NCBI GenBank assembly: GCA_964389005.1
Contig: CAYMCV010000095.1
Coordinates: 1-9,944 of the forward strand
Reading direction: 5' to 3'
Origin: CAYMCV01 sp964389005
Lineage (GTDB): Bacteria; Bacillota; Clostridia; Lachnospirales; Lachnospiraceae
Length of the DNA: 9,944 bases
Below are positions 1 through 6,426 of the stretch, piece by piece; positions within the stretch are counted from its first letter, which is position 1, and the number at the start of each line of letters is the position of its first letter. The translations under genes were made by a program, and so were the position numbers. The notes under the pieces were generated by a model. That model saw only the letters and a list, made by a program, of their open reading frames with translations, ran no database searches and was not told the DNA's origin.

Positions 1-1188
1 AAGGCAAAAACAGAGAAGTTCATTACCAAATTTGCTCGATATTACACGCCGATGGTGACAATCGGGGCACTCGTGTTGGCTGTGCTGCCACCACTTCTGT
101 TAGGAGGAGAATGGGGGGATTATATCAAGCGTGCATGTGCATTTTTGGTTATTTCTTGTCCGTGTGCATTGGTCATATCGGTTCCACTCGGCTTTTTTGG
201 CGGTATCGGAGCGGCGTCCAAAAGAGGTATTCTTATAAAAGGCAGTAACTATTTGGAATCTGTTGCAGGATTGACAACGGTTGTCTTTGATAAAACAGGA
301 ACGCTCACCAAGGGAGAGTTTGCGGTATCAAAGGTACTTCCACAAGGCGTATCGGAGGACGTACTATTGGAAACTGCAGCGTATGCTGAGTGTTTCTCTA
401 CACATCCAATCGCAAATTCTATTCGACAGGCATACGGGAAACCGATTCAAACAGAACGAATCAGTGGGATGAAGGAATTGTCGGGGCGCGGTATCAGTAC
501 AGTTATCGATAAAGAATCTGTCTTAGCCGGGAATGCAAAATTGATGGAAGAGAACAATATTCCATATGAAGCGTGTGAGTATGTCGGGACAGTGGTATAT
601 GTAGCAATCAATCATCAATTTGCGGGCGCAATCGTAATCTCAGATGGCATGAAGGAAGGTGCCGCAAAAGCCATTCTTGATTTAAAAGAGACCGGTGTGA
701 AGAAATGTGTTATGTTAACCGGAGATCGATTAGAAACAGCTACGGCAGTTGCGGAGGCGTTACACATTGACGATGTGAAAGCGGAGCTTCTTCCAGGCGA
801 TAAAGTAGCAGAAATTGAGAAACTGTTGGGGGAACAAGGACCGAAAGACAGACTTGCTTTTGTGGGTGACGGAATTAACGATGCACCTGTCTTGACCAGG
901 GCAGATATCGGAATTGCCATGGGAAGCATGGGTTCTGATGCGGCAATAGAGGCGGCGGATGTCGTACTGATGGACGATGACATCACCAAGATTGCGACAC
1001 TTGTAAAAATATCGGTGAAGACATTGCGCATCGTGAAGCAAAATATTGTTTTTGCACTGGCAGTCAAGGCAATCATTTTGGGACTTGGTATCTTTGGATT
1101 GACGAATATGTGGGGAGCGGTATTTGCGGATGTCGGAGTTTCTGTTATTGCAATACTAAATGCGATGCGAACACTCAAGATGAAGTAG
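1..1188 (+). CDS. cadA: Zn2+/Cd2+/Pb2+-exporting P1B-2-type ATPase, C-terminal part (5' truncated)
   Basis: This heavy-metal P-type ATPase uses ATP to pump divalent soft metals out across the membrane. The reading frame is open from base 1, so the gene begins outside the window; 395 codons are seen, about the C-terminal 60% of a usual CadA/ZntA. Numbering from the first codon, the transmembrane metal site CPC is at 53-55 and fits CPC-x4-S-x-P of the P1B-2 subgroup. The phosphorylated Asp is D97 in DKTGT, the P1B-specific HP pair is near 135-136, the TGD loop is near 240 and GDGIND is at 289-294. The last two membrane helices carry N-x7-K (Lys near 356) and an Asp (near 377) in DVG, equivalent to ZntA K693 and D714, which supports Zn/Cd/Pb rather than Cu. 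N-terminal metal-binding domains, if any, are not visible. The symbol cadA could equally be zntA. No terminator is evident after the stop. Confidence 0.95.
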   Translation, partial: KAKTEKFITKFARYYTPMVTIGALVLAVLPPLLLGGEWGDYIKRACAFLVISCPCALVISVPLGFFGGIGAASKRGILIKGSNYLESVAGLTTVVFDKTGTLTKGEFAVSKVLPQGVSEDVLLETAAYAECFSTHPIANSIRQAYGKPIQTERISGMKELSGRGISTVIDKESVLAGNAKLMEENNIPYEACEYVGTVVYVAINHQFAGAIVISDGMKEGAAKAILDLKETGVKKCVMLTGDRLETATAVAEALHIDDVKAELLPGDKVAEIEKLLGEQGPKDRLAFVGDGINDAPVLTRADIGIAMGSMGSDAAIEAADVVLMDDDITKIATLVKISVKTLRIVKQNIVFALAVKAIILGLGIFGLTNMWGAVFADVGVSVIAILNAMRTLKMK

Positions 1189-1195
1189 GTCGTTA

Positions 1196-1224
1196 TAGAC
1201 TCAAAATAAGCGTTGTGGTATGAT
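1196..1224 (+). promoter_or_regulatory. Probable sigma-A promoter for the membrane/surface protein cassette
   Basis: A -35-like TAGACT (1196-1201) lies 17 bp before a -10-like TATGAT (1219-1224). A TG one base upstream of the -10 makes it an extended -10. It sits just after the ATPase stop and about 70 bp before the next start codon. A 10-bp perfect palindrome, ATGATATCAT (1220-1229), overlaps the -10 and could be an operator or chance. Assigned by eye. Confidence 0.45.
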
Positions 1225-1293
1225 ATCATCGTAGCATTGGTGAAAACATATTACAGCGCTTTTTATGATATTCATTGCGGGAGGACTTGATAA

Positions 1294-2673
1294 ATGATCA
1301 ATCAATTACGGGAAGGAAGCAGGTATTTAGCGATTGCTGTGATTACGGCACTTTCTTGTATGGGACTCCTGTTTCTGGCACCGTTGGTTCCGCAAGAAAC
1401 TATCCAAGAAAATTGTATCGAGAGCGCACGCTATTTTAAAGAAGCACCGATTTTTGAGAATGCCGTCGGTGAATTCATCGGTGGGAAACGTGACAACTAT
1501 GCTGATTGTATCTTAATGAATATTGCTTACCATCTTGATGAGAGACATCCGATTACATCTGCGATTACGTCCTCCTATTACTATACCGAAGTACAGAATG
1601 AGAAAGATAATTTTTATGATGCTGTTATGGAACCAAAAGATACTACAAAAGACTATTTTCGTTACTGGCATGGTTCATTGATCTATTTACGTCCGCTTTC
1701 AGCCTTCTTTTCTATTACAGAAATACGAATGACTCTGTTGATAACAGTTGTTTTGTTACAATTAGGGGTGCTGCTGAGTTTATGTCTCCATAAACGATAT
1801 TCACTCGCAGTCATGTATTTGATATCACTTATGGCGGTTGATTTCCTGCTTGCCGGTATTTGCATCGAATATGCAAATGTCTTTTTGATACAACCCATTG
1901 TGACAATGATTGCAATACAATTGGCAGAGAAGAATGAGTCGGAAGACAATATGAGAAGGAAAGCGATTGGTCTGTTTCTCGCAACGGGGATTGTAACATG
2001 CTTTATGGACTTTTTATCATCTGAAACGTTAACTTATACAATTCCGTTCTTCTTAATGTACTACATCAATAGACAAAAGAACAAGCAAGCTTCATCCAAG
2101 AGAGCATGGTATTTCTTTTTGCAGAGCGGTTTGGCATGGCTGATTGGCTATGCCGGTATGTTTCTGTTAAAATGGGGACTTTCTGCCGTCGTACTTGGTA
2201 CGGACGCGTTTTTTGAGGCAACTAAAGCAGCAAGAGTACGAATCAACAGTCCTGTCCATGTGAATAATTTCATGGAAAGTGAGATTATGAGTGTCCCGCG
2301 GTGGATTGCGGCCGTTTTTTATCGAAATCTAGGTGGTATTTTTCATGCCACAGATGATACCAAAGCGAATACGATGATTTTGATTTCCATTGCCACGTTA
2401 CTTTTGATCGCTATATTTTGGTACTTTTTTCGCAAACCCATACAGGAGAAAAAACATTGGGGCTTGGTGCTATTGCTGGGATTGATTCCATACATTAGGT
2501 ATTTGGTTTTGATGAACCATTCATACCTTCACTATTTCTTTACCTATCGGGCGCAAATGATTACCGTTTTGACAATGTTTTGCTTTTTATATGAAACAAC
2601 GTTTGTCTCGGAGTGGATTTTTAGAAGAAAAAGTGGTAAAATGATGAAGTATGGTACGAAATGGAAGAAATGA
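1294..2673 (+). CDS. Polytopic membrane protein of unknown function
   Basis: I do not recognise a named family with certainty. The 459-residue protein has one N-terminal membrane helix (about 11-32) and then a long, probably extracytoplasmic loop (about 33-145). This is followed by roughly eight or nine hydrophobic segments, including about 146-163, 170-190, 194-211, 223-258, 273-300, 358-378, 387-405 and 413-434. The big loop holds an acidic DNYAD motif (67-71) and YWHG (124-127) just before the second helix; a second striking motif, NHSYLHYFFTYR (408-419), lies near the end. One large first loop with acidic residues plus many helices resembles GT-C glycosyltransferases or polymer-handling enzymes; that is inference only. 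The ATG at 1294 is preceded by GGGAGG (1279-1284) at 9-nt spacing. The Ig-like surface protein starts 24 bp downstream, so the two are probably co-transcribed and may work together. The C-terminus is Lys-rich, suggesting a cytoplasmic tail. Confidence 0.85.
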   Translation: MINQLREGSRYLAIAVITALSCMGLLFLAPLVPQETIQENCIESARYFKEAPIFENAVGEFIGGKRDNYADCILMNIAYHLDERHPITSAITSSYYYTEVQNEKDNFYDAVMEPKDTTKDYFRYWHGSLIYLRPLSAFFSITEIRMTLLITVVLLQLGVLLSLCLHKRYSLAVMYLISLMAVDFLLAGICIEYANVFLIQPIVTMIAIQLAEKNESEDNMRRKAIGLFLATGIVTCFMDFLSSETLTYTIPFFLMYYINRQKNKQASSKRAWYFFLQSGLAWLIGYAGMFLLKWGLSAVVLGTDAFFEATKAARVRINSPVHVNNFMESEIMSVPRWIAAVFYRNLGGIFHATDDTKANTMILISIATLLLIAIFWYFFRKPIQEKKHWGLVLLLGLIPYIRYLVLMNHSYLHYFFTYRAQMITVLTMFCFLYETTFVSEWIFRRKSGKMMKYGTKWKK

Positions 2674-2697
2674 GTTAAGAAAGATGCGGGGTAAGCC

Positions 2698-4653
2698 ATG
2701 GAGACGAATAGAATCATAAAGAAGCGTTTCAAAGGATTCATTGCACTGACTTGTGCATTTCTGATGTTTATGAATCCGTATGTCGCCGGAGGTCTGGTAC
2801 AGGCAGCAACTTATTATGTTTACAATGATAATGAGAATATCGCCGGCGATACCGATCCGGAATGGTATCAAGAAGGAGACAGAATTTTCTTTAGTGGTGA
2901 GAGTTCTTTCTATTTTTGTGTTGAATATACAGATGAAAATGGGGATGTAACGAATGTTACGGATAATGTTGAATACAATCCGATTGTATTTACGAGTGAC
3001 AATGATTCATTAAATACTGCAGGATATTATTTACCTTTAAACAGCAGATACCTTTATATGGGTAATTTTTATTCAAATAATGCTTCTTCAGGGGATGTCG
3101 TTATACCCATCGATTGCAGTTATGATTGCAAAGCCCAATATTATAGAGCGTCCATAAATAATATGCTGGAAGGTGATTATGCGGTGGACGGAAATGTAAA
3201 TGTAAATGATAAACAGTTGGTATGCAGAATGACATTGACGGCATATCGAAGTTGTTGGCTGGTTTATCGTAATCAATTCGGAGACATGGAAGAACCGCAG
3301 ACGACAGAAGCGGTCAGAATTCATGATCAACACCCGGTAACCATTGCACTGCCGGAAGGTTTTACATCGCCGGGTGAAGCATATGAGTTAAAAGGATTCA
3401 GTTTGTCCTCCGATTTATCAACGTTGGACTTTGAGAACGGAGAGTCACTGTCGGATTTGGATGCATATACAGACTATATAGAATCGGTTCCTATAGCAGT
3501 AGGTGAAAATAGTACAGCGAGAGATTATCTATATCTATATCCAATATGGGAGATACCTGTACCACCGTCGGAAGAGCCTTCGGAGCCTCCGTCATCGGAA
3601 CCTTTGCCGGAACAACCGCAGCAGGCGGAAAGTTTGAATACCACGAAGTCAAATGGTACAGCCACGGTTACCATGGGTAATTATTTTTATGGAGGTGCCG
3701 GTACGAATCCATCGGTTCGGTCCGATACGAATTCCACAACAGGGGTACAGTTCTATTACAAGGCGGTTGGAGCATCTGAGGGTAGTTATTCACAGACGAA
3801 GCCTACAACTATAGGCAACTATCAAGTTAAGGCTGTTCTACCGGCAAATGAAAAATATAACGAGGTGACGGCGACTGCAACTTTTAGCATTTCCTATCTG
3901 CCGCTTCCGCAACAACCTTATTCAATCACAACGGAGAAACCTGCGAACGGAAGGGAGCAGAAGGGGTGGTATGCTTCCAATGTCATTATTACGCCGCAGG
4001 CAGGGTATCAAATAGCGGCGGCAGACGGAAAATTTACCGATAAGATTGTATTTGAGGAGGGGAATCAAACAACCGGATTTGTACTTTTAAAGATTGGCAG
4101 CGGTGAGATGACAGATACGACTGCAGCAATGAGCGTTCATGTGGATACCATAGCACCGAAGTTATCAATTGAGAATAATCACATTTTCTACGGAAATGAT
4201 AGTGACAAAGATGAATTGGTTCTTCCAATCGATGAACTGTCGGAATGCACTTTGAGAGAAGTTAAGAAATCGGAAGAAGTTGAGCAAACGACAGGGGTTA
4301 ATCTGCTGAGTGAAGAGAACAGCAATCATGCACTTTTTACCGAGGGAAAGATTGCTTTTCATGACGGAAAACTGGTATTTAATCATCAAAATAAACCGCA
4401 GACATACGAACTTGAACTGATTGACAACGCCGGAAATCAGGCAAAGTATTTGATACGAGTTTGCCCGGCGTGGATGAAGGATGGCGTTGTCCCGGAGGGG
4501 ACTGTTTATTTGGAAAGTGGTGTGCAGTATTTTTTGGGTGACGGTAATTGGTCAATTAATGAAGAAGCAACAATTTATGTCGGAAATACGTCGTTTTATG
4601 CAACAGAAGGGGAGTACACCTTCCATAAGCGCAAAAAAGTATTACATATGTAG
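2698..4653 (+). CDS. Secreted Ig-like multidomain surface protein, possibly frameshifted near its C-terminus
   Basis: This 651-residue exported protein begins with a signal peptide: basic KKRFK (8-12), a hydrophobic core at about 14-34 and a likely cleavage after VQA (34-36). The mature part has a Tyr/Asn/Asp-rich N-terminal region (about 37-284) and a Pro/Glu/Ser-rich linker (about 285-312). It continues with MBG/Ig-like beta domains (about 314-400 and 400-485), an Ig-like segment opened by DTIAP and closed by LIDNAGNQ, and a short C-terminal domain (about 590-645). There is no LPXTG motif, S-layer domain or transmembrane tail, so surface attachment is unclear. The ATG at 2698 follows a weak GGGG (2688-2691), and translation may be coupled to the upstream membrane gene 24 bp away. 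The frame ends soon after an A6 run (4633-4638). Slipping back one base there would add 28 residues in the style of the preceding domain and stop at 4724. Function is unknown; adhesion or matrix roles are only guesses. Confidence 0.85.
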   Translation: METNRIIKKRFKGFIALTCAFLMFMNPYVAGGLVQAATYYVYNDNENIAGDTDPEWYQEGDRIFFSGESSFYFCVEYTDENGDVTNVTDNVEYNPIVFTSDNDSLNTAGYYLPLNSRYLYMGNFYSNNASSGDVVIPIDCSYDCKAQYYRASINNMLEGDYAVDGNVNVNDKQLVCRMTLTAYRSCWLVYRNQFGDMEEPQTTEAVRIHDQHPVTIALPEGFTSPGEAYELKGFSLSSDLSTLDFENGESLSDLDAYTDYIESVPIAVGENSTARDYLYLYPIWEIPVPPSEEPSEPPSSEPLPEQPQQAESLNTTKSNGTATVTMGNYFYGGAGTNPSVRSDTNSTTGVQFYYKAVGASEGSYSQTKPTTIGNYQVKAVLPANEKYNEVTATATFSISYLPLPQQPYSITTEKPANGREQKGWYASNVIITPQAGYQIAAADGKFTDKIVFEEGNQTTGFVLLKIGSGEMTDTTAAMSVHVDTIAPKLSIENNHIFYGNDSDKDELVLPIDELSECTLREVKKSEEVEQTTGVNLLSEENSNHALFTEGKIAFHDGKLVFNHQNKPQTYELELIDNAGNQAKYLIRVCPAWMKDGVVPEGTVYLESGVQYFLGDGNWSINEEATIYVGNTSFYATEGEYTFHKRKKVLHM

Positions 4654-4724
4654 ACAATGAAGAAAATGATGTCGTATTTCAGACGTTTGTTATTGACAAA
4701 GCATTCGTACATATGCTAATATAG
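4633..4724 (+). other. Possible -1 frame continuation of the surface protein
   Basis: The annotated frame reads CGC AAA AAA GTA and meets TAG at 4651-4653. In the -1 frame after the A6 run the sequence stays open to TAG at 4722-4724 and encodes SITYVDNEENDV followed by VFQTFVIDK. This resembles the closing strands of bacterial Ig-like domains. It would be in frame if the run had seven A's. It overlaps the tRNA promoter (TTGACA at 4693). The open stretch is only 28 codons, so chance is not excluded. Confidence 0.4.
4693..4722 (+). promoter_or_regulatory. tRNA-Thr promoter
   Basis: A perfect consensus -35, TTGACA (4693-4698), stands 18 bp before TAATAT (4717-4722), and TG one base upstream gives an extended -10. 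Transcription would start near 4729, about 23 bp before the mature tRNA, as expected for a strong stable-RNA promoter. The promoter lies just past the surface-protein stop and inside its possible -1 frame extension. Confidence 0.75.
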
Positions 4725-4751
4725 CATTCGGTGATGCGAAAGCATTGTCGT

Positions 4752-4824
4752 GCTGCTGTGGCTCAGTCGGTAGAGCGTCGCATTGGTAGTGCGGAGGTCA
4801 CGGGTCCGATTCCCGTCAGCAGCT
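4752..4824 (+). tRNA. tRNA-Thr (anticodon GGT)
   Basis: The 73-base cloverleaf folds completely. The acceptor stem GCTGCTG (4752-4758) pairs with CAGCAGC (4817-4823). The D stem is GCTC/GAGC and the anticodon stem TCGCA/TGCGG has one T-G pair. The loop TTGGTAG puts anticodon GGT at 4785-4787, reading ACC and ACU threonine codons. The variable loop is AGGTC and the T stem ACGGG/CCCGT closes loop TCCGATT. The discriminator is T (4824). CCA is not encoded, so it must be added after transcription. No terminator is visible between this gene and the N gap 78 bp downstream. Confidence 0.96.
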
Positions 4825-4831
4825 CTCATAA

Positions 4832-4844
4832 CCTTGATTTTACT
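4832..4844. repeat. Left arm of a 13-bp inverted repeat around the N gap
   Basis: CCTTGATTTTACT here is the exact reverse complement of AGTAAAATCAAGG at 4948-4960; similarity extends to about 15 bp with a one-base gap. Each arm lies shortly downstream of a copy of the tRNA-Thr 3' end. The true distance between arms is unknown because of the gap. Confidence 0.6.
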
Positions 4845-4902
4845 TGGTTTTGTATAGTAGATTTGATAAAGGTAATCATAAATTTGATTTCTCCCTTTAT
4901 TT

Positions 4903-4912
4903 NNNNNNNNNN
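4903..4912. other. Assembly gap (10 N)
   Basis: Ten unresolved bases separate AT-rich sequence from a second copy of the tRNA-Thr 3' end. Such a run usually marks two contigs joined in scaffolding with a nominal gap length, so the missing sequence may be much longer than ten bases. The 78 bp between the tRNA and the gap are AT-rich and show no gene. Confidence 0.97.
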
Positions 4913-4933
4913 GTCCGATTCCCGTCAGCAGCT
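4913..4933 (+). repeat. Second copy of the tRNA-Thr 3' end (21 bp exact)
   Basis: These 21 bases are identical to 4804-4824: the T loop, the 3' half of the T stem, the 3' acceptor strand and the discriminator. Identity stops exactly at the discriminator; the next base is G here and C after the full tRNA. The left extent is hidden by the N gap. It may be the tail of a second complete tRNA-Thr gene, or a duplicated att site of an integrated element. CCA is not encoded. Confidence 0.85.
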
Positions 4934-4947
4934 GTGTTGTTTTTATC

Positions 4948-4960
4948 AGTAAAATCAAGG
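4948..4960. repeat. Right arm of a 13-bp inverted repeat around the N gap
   Basis: AGTAAAATCAAGG is the exact reverse complement of 4832-4844. It lies 14 bp after the second tRNA 3' end and before the terminator. It may be coincidence in AT-rich DNA, a recombinase arm site or a trace of misassembly. Confidence 0.6.
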
Positions 4961-4985
4961 GTTCCAAGCAGTTTTTGGAAAAAAG

Positions 4986-5014
4986 TCTAATCACCCCCGG
5001 TGATTAGATTTTTT
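4986..5014 (+). terminator. Intrinsic terminator, probably bidirectional
   Basis: A perfect 10-bp stem, TCTAATCACC (4986-4995) with GGTGATTAGA (4999-5008), closes a CCC loop and is followed by six T's (5009-5014). Six A's (4979-4984) precede the stem, so the minus strand also ends in a T tract. It should end transcription of the tRNA unit and insulate the SH3b gene from it. Confidence 0.9.
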
Positions 5015-5015
5015 G

Positions 5016-5044
5016 TTGTATTCGTACGAAAGAAATGATAGAAT
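5016..5044 (+). promoter_or_regulatory. Possible promoter of the SH3b gene
   Basis: A weak -35, TTGTAT (5016-5021), stands 17 bp before a good -10, TAGAAT (5039-5044), right after the terminator and 34 bp before the start codon. The spacer contains a perfect 10-bp palindrome, TTCGTACGAA (5021-5030), a possible operator. Assigned by eye. Confidence 0.4.
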
Positions 5045-5078
5045 AGATACAGGTTATGTTGCCGGATAGGAGATTATC

Positions 5079-5531
5079 ATGAAAAAGAGTACGCTGAATG
5101 CATTAATGACAGGCTTAATTATATGTTTGTGTCTTGCGATTGTTGTATTGATTGTTAAGATACAAATGAGACCGAAAACAGTGGAGCAGGACAATTCGGA
5201 ACAAGTCATTGTGAATGAAATTGTTGCGCCTGAACCGTCTGCACCGGTATCCGAATCGGAAGAGGCGCCTTCAGAAGAGGTAACGGTCGTGAAGCGTGTC
5301 AGAATTATCAAAGAGAATATTAATGTCAGAAGTGGTCCCGGGAAGGATTTTGAGCGTCTGGGTGCAGCATACAAGGGGTATAATTTCGAGTTTGTTGAAC
5401 AGGCAGATGATTGGGTGAAGATTATTTATGACGGAAAAGAAGCATATGTATTCGGGGAATTGGTCGAGATTATTGATATGACAATGGACGAGAACGGCGA
5501 TTATACAGAGTATATTCCGCCGCAACCATAA
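5079..5531 (+). CDS. Membrane-anchored bacterial SH3 (SH3b) domain protein
   Basis: The 150-residue protein has a short basic N-terminus and one membrane helix at about 8-28. It lacks a proper lipobox, so it should be a membrane-anchored protein facing outward. A Glu/Pro/Ser-rich linker (about 36-69) leads to an SH3b domain at about 71-132. That domain carries the signature INVRSGPG (81-88) and the later DDWVKI (110-115) and AYVF (122-125) strands. Such domains commonly bind peptidoglycan or other wall components, but no catalytic domain is attached, so it may tether or sense the wall. The C-terminal tail is acidic and ends in PPQP. AGGAGA (5068-5073) is a strong ribosome site 5 nt before the ATG. 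It looks monocistronic. It converges on the K+ channel gene with 55 bp between stops and no clear terminator hairpin in that gap. Confidence 0.88.
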   Translation: MKKSTLNALMTGLIICLCLAIVVLIVKIQMRPKTVEQDNSEQVIVNEIVAPEPSAPVSESEEAPSEEVTVVKRVRIIKENINVRSGPGKDFERLGAAYKGYNFEFVEQADDWVKIIYDGKEAYVFGELVEIIDMTMDENGDYTEYIPPQP

Positions 5532-5586
5532 TTCGCACTATCGACGGAGCGCGAATCACTTCGCAAACGAGTTACCGATTCAATAA

Positions 5587-6402
5587 CTATCGAATGCGTT
5601 TACCACAGTGGGGGCAGTATGTATAAGGATTATCGGCTTGTGCTTTGGCGCGCCTTGCATCGGATACATATTCTACGAATCCCGTGAAGATGATTCCTGT
5701 CGGAATTGCAACAACACCGACACCCAAGAACGTTACAGCCATGCCAACGATCTTACCGATTGGCGTTATGGGATAGATATCTCCGTAACCCACGGTTAAC
5801 AGTGTGGAACATGCCCACCAGAATCCGGAGAATGCGTTTGTGAACACATCAGGCTGTGCTTCGTGTTCCAAACTGTACATTACCAGAGAAGATGCAAACA
5901 TTAATACGAGAATGATAAAAGTGGAAGACAGTAACTGTTTTCCCTTTTTTTTGAATACAGTGGTAATGACCGTAAGTGCATCAAAATAGCGGTTGATTTG
6001 GAACAGACGTAAAATACGAAGAACGCGAAACATACGAAAAGCAACCAGTCCGCTTGGGAAAAAGAACGGAAGAAAAAAAGGAAAGAACGAAAAGAAATCA
6101 ATCAATCCTGTTGGGGAAAAAATGAACTTGATGATCGCAATATTTTTTTTGCTTCGCGGATATAGAAACTCAGAGGTCCATACACGCAATAAGTACTCAA
6201 TGGAGAAGAAAATCACGGTAACCCACTCCACTGCGTCCATAATACCCATATATGGCTCTGAACACGCAAATGTTGAGAAGAATGCAATGAATAAGTTCAG
6301 AAGTATCGCAATCACTAAAATGATGTCAAATACCTTACTTGGGATATCGCGTTCTTTGCCTATCTGAATTATCAGAAAAATCCGTTTCTTAATGTTCTTC
6401 AT
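5587..6402 (-). CDS. Voltage-gated-type potassium channel, six-helix Kv-like
   Basis: The 271-residue membrane protein matches the six-helix K+ channel plan. S1 is at about 25-45, S2 at 58-75 and S3 at 88-112. S4 has arginines at every third position (R123, R126, R129, R132), the pattern of a voltage sensor. S5 is at 156-178, then a pore helix leads into the selectivity filter TVGYGD (203-208), and S6 is at 215-245. The filter predicts K+ selectivity. The cytoplasmic tail ends in CPHC (263-266), half of a zinc ribbon, with no RCK/TrkA-N or cyclic-nucleotide domain. I chose the ATG at 6402 because AGAGG lies 8 nt upstream; an in-frame TTG at 6426 abuts the PBP stop and lacks a ribosome site. 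It follows the penicillin-binding protein by 24 bp on the same strand, so they probably share a transcript. Voltage dependence is inferred from S4 only. Confidence 0.93.
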   Translation of the reverse strand: MKNIKKRIFLIIQIGKERDIPSKVFDIILVIAILLNLFIAFFSTFACSEPYMGIMDAVEWVTVIFFSIEYLLRVWTSEFLYPRSKKNIAIIKFIFSPTGLIDFFSFFPFFLPFFFPSGLVAFRMFRVLRILRLFQINRYFDALTVITTVFKKKGKQLLSSTFIILVLMFASSLVMYSLEHEAQPDVFTNAFSGFWWACSTLLTVGYGDIYPITPIGKIVGMAVTFLGVGVVAIPTGIIFTGFVEYVSDARRAKAQADNPYTYCPHCGKRIR

Positions 6403-6426
6403 AGAGTAAGCCTCTGTCGTGCGCAA

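Noticed and set aside
615..1229. 204-codon minus-strand ORF opposite the P-type ATPase
   Set aside because: It lies antisense to highly conserved ATPase motifs, has Ser/Ala/Ile-rich composition, and no ribosome site or family resemblance is visible.
4632..4638. C AAA AAA as a programmed -1 frameshift site
   Set aside because: The heptamer is not an ideal slippery sequence because P-site re-pairing on CAA is poor. I see no clear stimulatory hairpin or pseudoknot just downstream, so an indel or strain variation is more likely.
4731..4952. Plus-strand ORF over the tRNA, with VAQSVERR and GPIPVSSS
   Set aside because: A translation artefact of the tRNA itself, and it also crosses the gap.
4716..4994. 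Minus-strand ORF across the tRNA and N gap containing NRTRDLRTTNATLYRLSHSS
   Set aside because: This is the well-known spurious translation of the antisense of a tRNA gene; it also runs through the N's.
5532..5586. Terminator hairpin between the convergent SH3b and channel genes
   Set aside because: Only short pairings (TTCGC/GCGAA, GAATC/GATTC) with long loops and no T tract.
5993..6367. 124-codon plus-strand ORF opposite the K+ channel
   Set aside because: Antisense shadow of the membrane helices and S4; Arg/Lys-rich with no recognisable domain.
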